Shown: positions 44,931 to 55,737, counted from the first letter of the stretch. The stretch is DNA of 64,000 nt from Roseivivax lentus (GCF_900156805.1 NZ_FTOQ01000004.1:248001-312000), one strand, 5' to 3'. Notes: generated from the letters alone by a model not told the origin. Numbers and translations are program-made.

Positions 44931-45773
44931 TCAGCGCGGCGGAAGCCGGTCGCGCGCGGGCTCGACCGGCCATTTGGCGATTTCCTCCAGCGCCTCGTCG
45001 GCGGTCTCCACGAAGCGGAAAAGCTCGAGATCATCGGCGCCGATCGTGCCCGCCTCCGCGAGCGCCTCCCAGTTGACGATCGAGCGCCAGAACGCCTCGC
45101 CGAAAAGCAGCACCGGCACGCGGTTCATCCGGCCCGTCTGGATCAGCGTCAGCGCCTCGAACAGCTCGTCGAGCGTGCCGAACCCGCCCGGGAACACGCA
45201 GATCGCCCGCGCCCGCATCAGGAAGTGCATCTTGCGGATCGCGAAGTAGTGGAAATTGAAGGTCAGCTCCGGCGTCACATAGGAGTTCGGTGCCTGTTCG
45301 TGCGGCAGCACGATATTCAGCCCGACGGACCGTCCGCCCGCCTCCTCCGCGCCGCGGTTTCCTGCCTCCATCACGCCCGGACCGCCGCCGGTAACCACCG
45401 CATCGCTGCCGCCATGGGCCTTGAGCGACTGCTCCGTCAGGACGCGCGCGAACTTGCGCGCTTCCTCGTAATAGCGCGACAGATCGGCCAGCGTCTCGGT
45501 GCGGGCCTTGTGCTTGCGCTCGGGCGCGGGGATGCGCGCGCCGCCGAACATCACCACGGTGGTCTCGATCCCGGCCTCGTCGAGCAGCATCTCGGTCTTG
45601 AGAAGCTCCAGCTGCAGCCGGACCGGGCGCAGCTCGGGGCGGACCATGAACTCGTGATCGGTGAAGGCGAGCCTGTAGGCCGGAGACCGCGTCTGCGGCG
45701 TGTCCGGAACTTCGGAAGCGGTCTTGCGATCCCGGCCCGCATCGCGGAACTGGCTCTTGCGGTTATCCTTCAT
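44931..45773 (-). CDS. LOG-family nucleoside-monophosphate phosphoribohydrolase-like protein
   Basis: 280 residues. It has the [14 protein letters not shown] motif (the PGGxGTxxE of the family) and the [14 protein letters not shown] segment. Such proteins hydrolyse cytokinin-type or other nucleoside 5'-monophosphates; older annotations call them lysine decarboxylases, which is not supported by the sequence. A basic N-terminal extension ([17 protein letters not shown]) of about 45 residues precedes the domain. A GGAGG site decides ATG 45773. It diverges from dapD. Confidence 0.87.
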   Translation of the reverse strand: MKDNRKSQFRDAGRDRKTASEVPDTPQTRSPAYRLAFTDHEFMVRPELRPVRLQLELLKTEMLLDEAGIETTVVMFGGARIPAPERKHKARTETLADLSRYYEEARKFARVLTEQSLKAHGGSDAVVTGGGPGVMEAGNRGAEEAGGRSVGLNIVLPHEQAPNSYVTPELTFNFHYFAIRKMHFLMRARAICVFPGGFGTLDELFEALTLIQTGRMNRVPVLLFGEAFWRSIVNWEALAEAGTIGADDLELFRFVETADEALEEIAKWPVEPARDRLPPR

Positions 45774-45912
45774 CGGGCCTCCGGCAGTGATGTGCTTGGC
45801 AGACCTAGCCCGGATCGGCGGCGCCCGCCAGCACCTGCAGAGCGGCTTTCCTTGGGCCGAGCCGCGCGCTAAGAGGGCGCAACCCGAAACGACAGCGAAG
45901 GAACCAAGGCCC

Positions 45913-46740
<828 letters not shown>

Positions 46741-46801
46741 TCCCGCGCGCCGCATCCTGCGCGGCGTCCGCGCGGCTTCTGCGCGGATTGAAACAAATCT
46801 G

Positions 46802-46841
46802 CGGCCCGGTGGTTGTCCGAGTGACAGAGCCGGGCCGTTTT
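46802..46841 (+). terminator. Terminator after dapD, ending at the next start codon
   Basis: A CGGCCCGG/CCGGGCCG stem with an inner TTGTC/GACAG stem is followed by TTTT. It would terminate dapD, yet its last T is two bases from the ATG of the CaCA exchanger gene. Confidence 0.7.
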
Positions 46842-46842
46842 C

Positions 46843-47871
46843 ATGATCGCAAGCCTTCCATCGCCGCTTCTCTTCGCCGTGTTCGCCCTTGCCGCGACCG
46901 CAGTGGTGATCGCGTCGATCAAGGCGACGCGCCTCGCGGACATCATTGCCGACCGCACCCAGATCGGCGAGGCGATGGCGGGCGGTCTGATCCTCGGCGG
47001 CGCGACCTCTCTGGCGGGCGTGGTGGTGTCGGTCAACGCCGCCGCCTCGGGGGATGCCAGCTACGCCTTCTCGAACGCGGTGGGCGGCATAGCGGCGCAG
47101 ACGTTGTTCCTCGCCATCGCCGATCTGCTGCACAAGCGCGCCAATCTCGAACATGCCGCTGCGGAGCCTGCCAACCTTTTCCAGGCGGTGATGCTGATCA
47201 TCCTTCTCAGCATTCCGCTCTGCGCCATGTCGGGGCCGGATATCGCCTATCTCGGCATTCACCCGGCCTCGGTGCTGCTGTTTCTCGTCTATCTGGCCGG
47301 TGTCCGGCTGGCCGCCTCGGTGCGCGAGGATCCGATGTGGCGCCCGGTGCGCACCTCGGATACCCGCCACGATGCGCCCGAGGATGCGGAGGAAGCGGGC
47401 CACTCTGTGCGCGGCCCGGCGCTGCAATTTGCAGGACTTGTGGCCATCATGGGACTGGGCGGCTGGGTCATCAGCCAGGCGGGCGGGGTGTTCATCTCGC
47501 GCTTCGGGCTGTCCTCGTCGCTGGTGGGCGCCGTGATCACCGCCGTGGTCACCTCGCTGCCGGAATTCGTCACCACGCTGGTGGCGGTGCGCCGCGGCGC
47601 CCTGCAGCTCGCGGTGGGCGGGATCATCGGCGGCAACACCTTCGACACGCTGTTCCTCGTGGCGGGCGACATCGCCTATCGCGACGGATCGCTGTACCAC
47701 GCCACCGGCACGAACGACGCCTATTGGCTGGCCACGGGCCTTCTGATGACCGCCGTCCTGCTGGCCGGCCTGATCCTGCGCCAGCGCGAGGGGCCAGGCC
47801 GCATCGGCATCGAGAGCGTGCTGATGATGGGGATTTACCTCACCGCGCTCGTGACGGAGATATTCGCATGA
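46843..47871 (+). CDS. CaCA-family sodium/calcium exchanger-like membrane protein
   Basis: 342-residue membrane protein with about ten helices in two halves. Each half has the alpha-repeat motif: GEAMAGGLILGGATSLAGVVVSVNAA in the first, SLVGAVITAVVTSLPEFVTTLVAV and GNTFDTLFL in the second. Such proteins exchange Ca2+ (or K+) for Na+ or H+. The ion is not predictable. The ATG at 46843 is forced by an upstream in-frame stop, though no ribosome site is visible and a hairpin with a T-run ends right at the ATG. Confidence 0.82.
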   Translation: MIASLPSPLLFAVFALAATAVVIASIKATRLADIIADRTQIGEAMAGGLILGGATSLAGVVVSVNAAASGDASYAFSNAVGGIAAQTLFLAIADLLHKRANLEHAAAEPANLFQAVMLIILLSIPLCAMSGPDIAYLGIHPASVLLFLVYLAGVRLAASVREDPMWRPVRTSDTRHDAPEDAEEAGHSVRGPALQFAGLVAIMGLGGWVISQAGGVFISRFGLSSSLVGAVITAVVTSLPEFVTTLVAVRRGALQLAVGGIIGGNTFDTLFLVAGDIAYRDGSLYHATGTNDAYWLATGLLMTAVLLAGLILRQREGPGRIGIESVLMMGIYLTALVTEIFA

Positions 47872-47919
47872 CCCGGTGCGACCGGGCAGACGGGGCGCAG
47901 ACAGAAAAGGAGAGACGTC

Positions 47920-48165
47920 ATGGGACTTGGATTTTTCGGATCGATCATCGTCGGCGGCCTTGCCGGCTGGTTCGCGAGCATGATCATGAAGGCCGATACC
48001 GGGCTGTTCCTGAACATCATCCTCGGGATCGTCGGGGCGATCTTCGCCAACTGGCTCCTGGGCATCCTCGGCATCATGGCCTCGGGATGGTGGGTGTCGC
48101 AACTGGTCGTGGGCCTGATCGGCGCCTGCATCCTGATCGGCGGCTGGCGCGCGATCAAGCGCTAG
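47920..48165 (+). CDS. GlsB/YeaQ/YmgE-family stress-response membrane protein
   Basis: 81 residues with three predicted helices and the glycine-rich GLGFFGSIIVGGLAGWFASMIMKADTG start typical of the transglycosylase-associated/GlsB family. The family responds to stress; the biochemical role is unclear. A GGAGAG site precedes the ATG. It is 48 bases downstream of the exchanger gene, same strand, likely cotranscribed. Confidence 0.9.
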   Translation: MGLGFFGSIIVGGLAGWFASMIMKADTGLFLNIILGIVGAIFANWLLGILGIMASGWWVSQLVVGLIGACILIGGWRAIKR

Positions 48166-48217
48166 GGCCGGAGGCGGCGGGCGGCATGGTTGTTGACAAG
48201 CCCCCGCATTGCCCATC

Positions 48218-48571
48218 ATGCACGCGCGCATGACCAAGACCGGATCGAAACAGAAAGTCTACACGCTGGTCGTGGAACTCGGGCGCAAGTCCGGCGACGG
48301 CTTGCCCGATGGCGCGACCGGCGCGGCGCTGATGTGCTACGCGTCGGGCGTCGATGAGGCCGAGGCCGTGCGCGAGACCGTGGCGATCCTGAAACAGGCG
48401 GATATGGCGCCGCTCGATGTCACGGGCTACGGCACCGAGGACGAGCGCCGTGAGGCCGGGCACGAGATCGACGCCGAGGAACGAGCCCTCATGGCCCGCG
48501 CCCTCGAGGAGAATTCCGTCGTGGTGGCCCAGATCACCCCGTATTTCGACAAGGCCACCCACAAGGGCTGA
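48218..48571 (+). CDS. Conserved hypothetical protein (117 residues)
   Basis: A small acidic protein with beta-alpha alternation: VYTLVVELGRKSGDGLP, then GAALMCYASGVDEAEAVRETVAILKQADMAPLDVTGYGT, then EEDERALMARALEENSVVVAQITPYF. It resembles a small alpha/beta fold seen in many alphaproteobacteria; I cannot name it. The start is uncertain: ATG 48218, ATG 48230 and TTG 48209 are all in frame without good ribosome sites. It is convergent with the Hint-domain gene. Confidence 0.65.
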   Translation: MHARMTKTGSKQKVYTLVVELGRKSGDGLPDGATGAALMCYASGVDEAEAVRETVAILKQADMAPLDVTGYGTEDERREAGHEIDAEERALMARALEENSVVVAQITPYFDKATHKG

Positions 48572-48580
48572 ACGCGCCGA

Positions 48581-49654
48581 TCAGGCCGCGCGTGCCTCGG
48601 CCAGCGTCACCGCCTCGAAGGGACGCAGAACCTGGTAGCCCGCGCGCACATGCTCGGGAAAGCTCGCCCGATCCATATCCGCCAGAAGCGTCGCCGGAAC
48701 GAGCGCGCGCTTGCGCCGCAAGCGGCCCAGATAGAGGCTTTCGAAGGCGGCCCCCGCGATCAGAAGCGCATCATGGCGCGGCAGCACGAACTGGAAATAC
48801 TGCACGAAACTGCGCCGGGTATCCCGCAGGCCGGTGAAGCCGTTGGACAACGCATCCGCCGGGATCAGCACCGCCTCGTGACCGAAGATGTATTCCACCT
48901 CGGACCCGCCGATCACCAGCCGCTGATGCGGCGCAACGGTCACGTCCCGCACGAGCCCCAGATAGGGCGCGCGCAGCCGCACGGGCTGGAAGGAGCCGAG
49001 CGCCGGCACCGTGCGCTGGACCACTTTCAGCACCGGCTGCAGGCTGCCGCCTAGCGTGCGGACAAGCTCGCCCTTGCGGATGTCGCAGGCGCGCTTGGTG
49101 CCGTGCTGCGTCTCGATCACCGCGTTGCTGGCCAGCGCGGGCTGCGGCCCCACGGGCTCGATCGCGTCCGAAACGGCGAAGAACAGCACATCCGCATCCC
49201 GTTCGCAAAGCTGCGGGCGATGGATCATCGTGTAGATATCCTCGAGCATCAGCGGCGGCGGGGGCGGCGTCTCGATCATCCGGAAACCCGCGCTTTCCGG
49301 CCGCTCCACCGACAGCCGGCCCCAGCGCGCCGGCGCGTCCCACGAAAAGGTCAGCCGCAGCGTTTCCGTCCGGGCGCCGCTTTCCGGCGGGATCACGGTG
49401 TGGAAATGCGATCCACCCTGGTTCAGCACCACCACGACGCCGCCGCCGGGCACTGCCTGCAGCGAAATGCGCCCCGTCCAGGGATGCCGCCGTTCGTAAC
49501 CCAGAAGCGTCTGCGGCCGCCCGTGGGGCGACAGGCGCGTTTCGATCACGAGGGAGCCGCGGATCAGGAACTGGTTCCGGCTGACCAGGTCCGGCCCGAA
49601 CCTGTCGGGACAGGTCCAGTCGATATCGTTTCCGGACAACGCGATCCAGCTCAT
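48581..49654 (-). CDS. Hint-domain protein with altered self-processing site
   Basis: 357 residues. An N-terminal beta-rich part (1-150) precedes a Hint_2-like region from about 175 to 300 ([33 protein letters not shown], then [29 protein letters not shown]). In self-splicing or autoprocessing Hint domains block A begins with a Cys (or Ser); here it reads ASNAVIE, so Ser176 is the only candidate. This is a frequent Rhodobacteraceae family. No signal peptide is visible. The function is unknown. It diverges from dapE. Confidence 0.72.
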   Translation of the reverse strand: MSWIALSGNDIDWTCPDRFGPDLVSRNQFLIRGSLVIETRLSPHGRPQTLLGYERRHPWTGRISLQAVPGGGVVVVLNQGGSHFHTVIPPESGARTETLRLTFSWDAPARWGRLSVERPESAGFRMIETPPPPPLMLEDIYTMIHRPQLCERDADVLFFAVSDAIEPVGPQPALASNAVIETQHGTKRACDIRKGELVRTLGGSLQPVLKVVQRTVPALGSFQPVRLRAPYLGLVRDVTVAPHQRLVIGGSEVEYIFGHEAVLIPADALSNGFTGLRDTRRSFVQYFQFVLPRHDALLIAGAAFESLYLGRLRRKRALVPATLLADMDRASFPEHVRAGYQVLRPFEAVTLAEARAA

Positions 49655-49888
49655 GCCGCGCGGCCTTGCCGGCGCGGCGCCATGCAATGCATCCGGCCCG
49701 TTGCCTGTGTCACGTTATCTGCCTTCGCCTCTGTCGCCCGTTTCCGCGAAATGCCGCAGATCGGGCGCCCGTTTTGCCGCGATGGTAACCGCGCGCTTGC
49801 GGCGATACTTAACACTTCTTCGAAATTCGTCGATAACCCGGCAAGTTGCGCGGCATTCGCGCCACAGATGCCCGTCCGAGGAGGTCCC

Positions 49889-51031
49889 GTGCCCACCGAT
49901 CCCGTTCGCCTCACCGCCGACCTGATCCGCTGTCCATCCATCACCCCCGAAGAGGGCGGTGCCTTGACGCTGCTGCAAAGCACGCTCGAGGCGGCGGGCT
50001 TCACCTGCACCCGCGTCGACCGGGGCGGCGTCGCGAACCTCTTCGCCCGTTGGGGCGCGCAGGGCCACGCGCGGACCTTCGGGTTCAACGGCCACACCGA
50101 CGTGGTGCCGCTGGGCGACCCCGACGCGTGGTCCGTCGACCCCTTCGGCGCGGCGGAAAAGGACGGCTACCTCTGGGGCCGGGGCGCCACAGACATGAAG
50201 TCGGGCGTCGCGGCCTTCGTCGCGGCGGCGTTCGATTTCGTCACCGACACGCCCCCCGACGGCGCGCTGATCCTCGCCATCACCGGCGACGAGGAGGGCC
50301 CGGCGGTCGACGGGACGCGCGCGTTGCTCGACTGGATGGAGGGCGCGGGCGAGGCGATGGATGTCTGCCTCGTGGGCGAGCCTACCTGCCCCTCGGAAAT
50401 GGGCGAGATGATGAAGATCGGGCGGCGCGGATCGATGTCGGCCTGGATCACGACGCGCGGCGTGCAGGGGCACGCGGCCTATCCGCATCGTGCGAAGAAC
50501 CCGTGCCATGCGCTCCTCAGGCTTCTGGACCGGCTGGCCGCGCACGAGCTCGACCAGGGCACCGATCACTTCGATGCTTCCTCGCTGCAGGTCGTCAGCA
50601 TGGATGTGGGCAACCCGGCCACCAACGTGATCCCGGCCGAGGCGCGGGGCCTTCTGAACATCCGTTTCAACGACAGCCATTCCGGGGCATCGCTGTCCGA
50701 TTGGCTGCGCGACGAGGTCGCGAAGGTCGATGCGGCGTTCGGCACCAGGACGGAGATGGAGATCAAGATCTCCGGCGAGGCCTTCCTGACCCCGCCCGGG
50801 CCACTCTCCGATCTGGTCGCCCGCGCGGTCGAGGCCGAGACCGGCATCGCGCCGGTCCTGTCGACCACGGGCGGCACGTCCGATGCCCGTTTCGTGCGCG
50901 ATCACTGCCCGGTCGTGGAATTCGGCCTCGTGGGCGAGACGATGCACCAGGTCGACGAGCGGGTCCGGACCGATCACGTGCACCAGCTGAAGGCGATATA
51001 TACCCGCATCCTGGCGGATTATTTCGCGTGA
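49889..51031 (+). CDS. dapE: Succinyl-diaminopimelate desuccinylase
   Basis: 380-residue M20-family zinc hydrolase; releases L,L-DAP and succinate from N-succinyl-LL-DAP. Metal/catalytic segments visible: [28 protein letters not shown] and the C-terminal [18 protein letters not shown] start at 49889 has a GAGGAGG ribosome site 5 bases upstream. The next gene (GNAT) overlaps its stop by 4 bases. With dapB, dapD and asd it forms much of the succinylase DAP pathway seen in this window. Confidence 0.95.
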   Translation: MPTDPVRLTADLIRCPSITPEEGGALTLLQSTLEAAGFTCTRVDRGGVANLFARWGAQGHARTFGFNGHTDVVPLGDPDAWSVDPFGAAEKDGYLWGRGATDMKSGVAAFVAAAFDFVTDTPPDGALILAITGDEEGPAVDGTRALLDWMEGAGEAMDVCLVGEPTCPSEMGEMMKIGRRGSMSAWITTRGVQGHAAYPHRAKNPCHALLRLLDRLAAHELDQGTDHFDASSLQVVSMDVGNPATNVIPAEARGLLNIRFNDSHSGASLSDWLRDEVAKVDAAFGTRTEMEIKISGEAFLTPPGPLSDLVARAVEAETGIAPVLSTTGGTSDARFVRDHCPVVEFGLVGETMHQVDERVRTDHVHQLKAIYTRILADYFA

Positions 51032-51447
51032 CGCTGAGCATCGCCGAGGCCACGGATTTCGCGCCGGTCCGCGCACTGCGCATGGCGGTTTTCGTGCGCG
51101 AACAGGGCTTCACCGAGGCCTCCGAGTTCGACGGGCTCGATAGGGCGGCGCGGCATCTTCTGGCCTCGGACGGCGGGGCGCCCATCGGTTGCGCGCGGCT
51201 TTACATGGCAGACGGCGAAGGCCGGATCGGACGCATCTGCGTGCTGCCGGAGGGGCGCGGCCGCGGCGTCGGCGCCGCCCTTGTCCGGGCCGGGCTGCAG
51301 CATTTCGCGGACCGCGGCGTGGGCATCGTGGCGCTTGGCGCGCAGGTCCGGGCGATGCCGTTCTATGCAAGCCTCGGCTTCTTGCCCTACGGCGCGGATT
51401 ACGACGACGAAGGCGTGCCGCACCGGATGATGCGCCGCGCCCCCTGA
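51028..51447 (+). CDS. GNAT-family N-acetyltransferase
   Basis: 139-residue GNAT fold. The acetyl-CoA loop is [14 protein letters not shown], preceded by [11 protein letters not shown] and followed by [19 protein letters not shown], a standard GNAT ending. The substrate is unknown. GTG start at 51028 within the dapE stop (GTGA), so it is translated together with dapE. Confidence 0.87.
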   Translation: MTLSIAEATDFAPVRALRMAVFVREQGFTEASEFDGLDRAARHLLASDGGAPIGCARLYMADGEGRIGRICVLPEGRGRGVGAALVRAGLQHFADRGVGIVALGAQVRAMPFYASLGFLPYGADYDDEGVPHRMMRRAP

Positions 51448-51489
51448 TCCCGCGTGACGCCCCCCCATGCGCGTGCTAGGTGGCGCGTC

Positions 51490-53793
51490 ATGGCAAAGCT
51501 TCCCACCAAGGCGGAGATCCTCGACTGGATCGCCGAGAACCCCACGCAGACGGCCAAGCGCGACATCGCGAAGGCCTTCGGCATCAAGGGTGCCCAGCGC
51601 ATCGACCTGAAGAAAATCCTCAAGGATCTCGAGGCCGAGGGGCATCTCGAAAAGCGTCAGAAGACCTATCGCGATCCCGACCGCCTGCCCCCGGTCAGCG
51701 TGCTCGAAGTGCGCGCGCCGAACGACGATGGCGATCTCTTCGCCAAGCCTATGGAATGGAACGGCAGCGGGGCGGAACCGCGCATCCTGATCGTTGCGCG
51801 CGAAAGCGATCCGGCGCTGGGGGCGGGCGACCGCATCCTCGCGCGCCTGCAGGAGGTGAAGGCCGAGGACCACCATTACGAGGCGCGGCTCATCCGCCGG
51901 ATCGGGTCGAACCCGCTGAAGATCGTGGGGATCTTCCGCAAAAACTCCGAAGGCGGCGCGATCAAGCCCATCGACAAGGGGGCGGATCGCGAATGGCGCG
52001 TGGCGCCCGATGCCAGCGGCGGCGCCAAGGACGGCGAACTGGTCGAGGCCGAACAGATCGGCCCCAAGGGCCGCATGGGCAATCCCCGCGCCCGCATCAC
52101 CGCGCGGCTCGGCGATCCGTCCGAGCCCCGGGCGGTGTCGCTGATCGCGATCCACCAGCACGGTATTCCCGACGCCTTCCCCGACGAAGTGATCCACGAG
52201 GCCGACCGCATGACGCCCGCGGGACTTGGCGACCGGGTCGACCTGCGGGACATGGACCTCATCACCATCGACCCCGCGGATGCGCGCGACCGCGACGACG
52301 CGGTCTTCGCCATGCCCGATGACGACCCGAAGAACGCGGGCGGGTTCGTCCTCTGGGTCGCGATTGCCGATGTGGCGCATTACGTGCGCCCCGGCTCCGC
52401 GCTCGATCGCGAGGCCCGCAAACGCGGCAATTCCAGCTATTTCCCCGACCGCGTCGTGCCGATGCTGCCCGACCGGCTGTCGGGCGATCTCTGCTCCCTG
52501 CACGAAGGTGTGCCGCGCGCCTGCGTCGCCGTGCGCATGGTGATCGACGGCGAGGGCAACAAGAAAAGCCACCGTTTCGTGCGCGGGCTGATGCTGTCCT
52601 CCGCCGCGCTGACCTACCAGGAGGTGCAGGCCGCGCGCGACGGCGCGCCCAACGACAGGACCGCGCCCCTGACCGAGCACGTGATCGCGCCGCTCTACGA
52701 CGCCTATGCCGCCTTGCGCGCCGCGCGTGCGCAGCGCCAGCCCCTCGATCTCGACCTGCCGGAGCGCCGCATCCAGCTCTCAGAGGACGGCCATGTGGAA
52801 AGCGTGAATTTCGTCGACCGGCTGGATGCGCACCGCCTGATCGAGGAATTCATGGTGCTCGCGAATGTCTCCGCAGCCGAGACGCTGAGCGCCAAGAAGA
52901 CGCCGCTTCTCTTCCGCGTCCACGAGGAGCCGCCCGACGACAAGCTCGACACCTTGCGCGACACCGCTGAGGCGGCGGGCCTCACGCTGGCCAAGGGGCA
53001 GGTGCTGAAGACCTCGCATCTGAACCAGCTTCTGGCGCAGGCCGCGGGTTCGGACGAGGCGGAGCTCATCAACCTGTCGACGCTGCGGGCGATGACGCAG
53101 GCGTATTACAGCCCGAAGAATTTCGGACATTTCGGCCTCGCGCTGCGCAATTACGCGCATTTCACCTCGCCCATCCGGCGCTATTCCGACCTGATCGTGC
53201 ACCGCGCGCTGATCACCGCGCATGGCTGGGGCGATGACGGGCTGTCCGAGGGCGATCTCGACAAGCTCGACGCCACGGCGCAGCACATCTCCGAAACCGA
53301 GCGGCGCTCGATGGTGGCCGAGCGCGACACGACCGACCGCTACCTCGCGGCCTTCCTGTCGGATCGCGTGGGGGCCGAGTTCACCGGACGGATTTCCGGC
53401 ATCGCCAAGTTCGGGGTCTTCGTGAAGCTCGACGAGACCGGCGCGGACGGGCTGATCCCGATGCGCAATCTCGGGCGCGAATATTTCCACTTCGACCGCG
53501 ACGAAGGCACCCTCATGGGGTCCGAGACCGGCACGGTGATCGGGCTCGGCCAGCGCGTCACGGTGAAGCTGACCGAGGCCGCACCGGTCACGGGCGGCAT
53601 CGCCTTCGAGCTGATCACGCTCGAGGATCGCGAGATGCCGCAGGGGACGGGACGCGGGGGCCGCGGCGGACCGGGACGCTTCGGCGGGCGCGGCAAGAAG
53701 CCCGGCACGTCGCCCAAGCGCAAGCTCGCGCGCGCCAAGAAGAAGGACAGCAAGACCGGCAAGGTGAAAGCCCGCCGATCCCGCCAGCGCTAA
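51490..53793 (+). CDS. rnr: Ribonuclease R
   Basis: 767-residue 3'-5' exoribonuclease of the RNB family. A winged-helix-like N-terminus (about 1-70) is followed by cold-shock OB domains, the RNB catalytic domain with DPADARDRDDAVF (acidic metal site), NYAHFTSPIRRYSD, and an S1 domain (ISGIAKFGVFVKLDETGADGL). The tail is rich in Gly, Lys and Arg (GRGGRGGPGRFGGRG), as usual for RNA-bound RNase R. It degrades structured RNA and works in quality control. No partner gene is adjacent. Confidence 0.94.
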   Translation: MAKLPTKAEILDWIAENPTQTAKRDIAKAFGIKGAQRIDLKKILKDLEAEGHLEKRQKTYRDPDRLPPVSVLEVRAPNDDGDLFAKPMEWNGSGAEPRILIVARESDPALGAGDRILARLQEVKAEDHHYEARLIRRIGSNPLKIVGIFRKNSEGGAIKPIDKGADREWRVAPDASGGAKDGELVEAEQIGPKGRMGNPRARITARLGDPSEPRAVSLIAIHQHGIPDAFPDEVIHEADRMTPAGLGDRVDLRDMDLITIDPADARDRDDAVFAMPDDDPKNAGGFVLWVAIADVAHYVRPGSALDREARKRGNSSYFPDRVVPMLPDRLSGDLCSLHEGVPRACVAVRMVIDGEGNKKSHRFVRGLMLSSAALTYQEVQAARDGAPNDRTAPLTEHVIAPLYDAYAALRAARAQRQPLDLDLPERRIQLSEDGHVESVNFVDRLDAHRLIEEFMVLANVSAAETLSAKKTPLLFRVHEEPPDDKLDTLRDTAEAAGLTLAKGQVLKTSHLNQLLAQAAGSDEAELINLSTLRAMTQAYYSPKNFGHFGLALRNYAHFTSPIRRYSDLIVHRALITAHGWGDDGLSEGDLDKLDATAQHISETERRSMVAERDTTDRYLAAFLSDRVGAEFTGRISGIAKFGVFVKLDETGADGLIPMRNLGREYFHFDRDEGTLMGSETGTVIGLGQRVTVKLTEAAPVTGGIAFELITLEDREMPQGTGRGGRGGPGRFGGRGKKPGTSPKRKLARAKKKDSKTGKVKARRSRQR

Positions 53794-53903
53794 TCGGCAA
53801 AGCATCGCGCGCGGGCGATCGCGCGCTTTGCCGCCGGGCGCGACTGGCGTAGGCTGCGACGCAAAAGAGCAGCCCGTTTCACCCGTCACATGCAGGTTTC
53901 GTG

Positions 53904-55187
53904 ATGCGCATTCCCGTTCTCTCCGCCGTTCTTCTGTCGTTCGTGGCGATTGCCCCGCCCGCCGGCGCCGAGGCCCCTTTCGAGGGGCCGCGTCCGAAGG
54001 CTCGCCCGATTGTCCTCGCCTCGGCCGAGGTCACGTCGCTGGCCAGCCTCTCCGCCCTGTCCCAACAGGGGTTCGAGCGCTGGATCGCCGGGTTCCGGCG
54101 GACCGCGCGCGCGGCCGGGATCTCGGACCGGACCTATGACGCGGCCTTCGCCAGCGCGCGGTTCGATCCGAAGATCGTGGAGCGGGACCGCCGCCAGAAC
54201 GAGTTCACCAAGACGATCTGGGATTACCTCGACACCGCGGTGTCCGATGCGCGCGTGGCCAACGGCCGCCGCGCGCTGGCCGATCACCGCGCGACACTGC
54301 AAGAGATCGAGGCGCAATACGGCGTTCCGGCCGAGGTTGTCACCGCCATCTGGGGCCTCGAATCGGCATATGGCGGCTATCGCGGCGACACGCCCACCCT
54401 CGCCGCGCTGGCGACGCTGGCCTATGAAGGCCGCCGCGCGGAGTTTTTCGAAGGCGAGGTGCTGGCCGCGCTGACCATCCTCGAGACCGGCGAGACGACG
54501 CCCGACCGGCTGCGCGGCTCGTGGGCAGGGGCGATGGGGCACACGCAGTTCATGCCGTCATCCTATCTCGATCTGGCCATCGACCATACCGGCGACGGGC
54601 GGCGCGATATCTGGTCGGACGATCCGCGCGACGCTCTGGCCTCGTCCGCAGCCTACCTGCAGCACCATGGCTGGCAGACGGACGTGCCCTGGGGCATCGA
54701 GGTCCTGTTGCCGGAGCCCTTCGATTACATGCAGGCCCGCCGCGACAACACCATGACGCTTGAGGCATGGCGCGACCTGGGCGTCGTGCCCGTGGGTCAA
54801 CCCGACATGCCCGATGGCACGGCGCTGTCGTTGCTGCTGCCCGCGGGCGCCGATGGCGCGGCCTTCCTGATCTCGGAGAATTTCGAGGTGCTGGAGCGGT
54901 ACAACACCGCCGATGCCTATGTCATCGCGGTGGGGCACCTGGCTGACCGGATCGCGGGCGCGGGTCCGCTGACCGGCGACTGGCCCCGGACGGACCGGGC
55001 GCTGACCTTCGACGAGCGGATCGAGCTGCAGACCCGGCTGCGCGCCGCCGGCTTCGACCCGGAAAAGATCGACGGCCGGATCGGGCCGCTGACGATCTCG
55101 GCGGTCCGCACCTACCAGCGGGCGCAGGGCGTGCGGCCCGACGGCTACGTGTCGCTTCGGGTGCTGGAACGGTTGCGCGACGGCTGA
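53904..55187 (+). CDS. MltB-like lytic murein transglycosylase
   Basis: 427 residues: signal peptide (1-22), an SLT-2 catalytic domain with the Glu153 acid in AIWGLESAYGGYRG, the MGHTQFMPSSYL motif, and a C-terminal peptidoglycan-binding-1 domain (RLRAAGFDPEKIDGRIGPLTISAVRTYQR). It cleaves glycan strands leaving 1,6-anhydroMurNAc ends. Periplasmic or exported. Downstream is an AT-rich double hairpin. Confidence 0.9.
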   Translation: MRIPVLSAVLLSFVAIAPPAGAEAPFEGPRPKARPIVLASAEVTSLASLSALSQQGFERWIAGFRRTARAAGISDRTYDAAFASARFDPKIVERDRRQNEFTKTIWDYLDTAVSDARVANGRRALADHRATLQEIEAQYGVPAEVVTAIWGLESAYGGYRGDTPTLAALATLAYEGRRAEFFEGEVLAALTILETGETTPDRLRGSWAGAMGHTQFMPSSYLDLAIDHTGDGRRDIWSDDPRDALASSAAYLQHHGWQTDVPWGIEVLLPEPFDYMQARRDNTMTLEAWRDLGVVPVGQPDMPDGTALSLLLPAGADGAAFLISENFEVLERYNTADAYVIAVGHLADRIAGAGPLTGDWPRTDRALTFDERIELQTRLRAAGFDPEKIDGRIGPLTISAVRTYQRAQGVRPDGYVSLRVLERLRDG

Positions 55188-55196
55188 TCCGGGCGC

Positions 55197-55241
55197 GAGA
55201 TTTTTCGCAAAAATCTCATCGGAATTTTCACGAAAATTCCG
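55197..55241. repeat. Two tandem AT-rich hairpins between convergent genes
   Basis: GAGATTTTT, CGC, AAAAATCTC (55197-55217) is followed two bases later by CGGAATTTT, CACG, AAAATTCCG (55220-55241). Both stems are perfect, 9 bp. The gap is convergent (transglycosylase on +, hypothetical on -), so they may act as a bidirectional terminator, but the stems are AT-rich and not GC-clamped like other terminators here. Confidence 0.8.
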
Positions 55242-55245
55242 TGCC

Positions 55246-55737
55246 TCACCGTCCGATCTTCGGCGTGCATCGCCCGCCGTTGAAGCAGCGGGTCACGGTC
55301 TCCAGCATTTCGGGCGTCGGATCGGGATAAAGCATGCCCGGACAGGGCGAGGCCATGGCCACGAAATCCGCGCCCTCCTGCTTGAGGAAGGCCAAGACAT
55401 CCCCGCCGCTTTGCGCAGAACCGCACCAAGGACCGAAACACAGCACGCGCAGGGTGATGTCGCGCGTGAAGGTCCGGGTGAACCCCTCGGGGCCCAGCGA
55501 TCCGCCGGCAATGCGCGCGGGAATGTCGGTTTCGGGCGGCGTCTCCTGCTGGCGGTCCATGTCCACCTCGGGCAGCCGCGCCTCGTCGAAGGTCAGCTTG
55601 CCGGTCACGACGATCCAGGCCGCGTCATCCTCCTCCGCGCGCTGGTAGTCGCGCGCGATGTCGGCGGGCAGGCAGGACAGGGCCAGCGCCGGCGCCGCGG
55701 TCAGGGTCAGACAGGCGGCAAGGATCGCGGCGCGCAT
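55246..55737 (-). CDS. Secreted cysteine-containing protein of unknown function
   Basis: 163 residues with a signal peptide (cleavage near ALA-LS). The mature N-terminus LSCLPADIARDYQRAEEDDAAWIVVTGKLTF begins with a cysteine. Further cysteines sit in LCFGPWCGSAQSG, ASPCPGM, TRCFNGGRCTP. The Cys-x...-W-x-V-x-G-x-L pattern recalls NTR/TIMP-like beta-barrels but this is weak. ATG 55737 shares one base with the rppH stop (TGATG), so both are on one message. Confidence 0.65.
   Translation of the reverse strand: MRAAILAACLTLTAAPALALSCLPADIARDYQRAEEDDAAWIVVTGKLTFDEARLPEVDMDRQQETPPETDIPARIAGGSLGPEGFTRTFTRDITLRVLCFGPWCGSAQSGGDVLAFLKQEGADFVAMASPCPGMLYPDPTPEMLETVTRCFNGGRCTPKIGR

Noticed and set aside
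44931..45773. Label of lysine decarboxylase for the LOG-family gene
   Set aside because: The PGGxGTxxE motif marks the phosphoribohydrolase family; no pyridoxal-phosphate site is visible.
47872..47886. Short hairpin after the exchanger gene
   Set aside because: Only a 6-bp stem with a 3-base loop and no T-run; GlsB follows on the same strand, so a terminator is unlikely.
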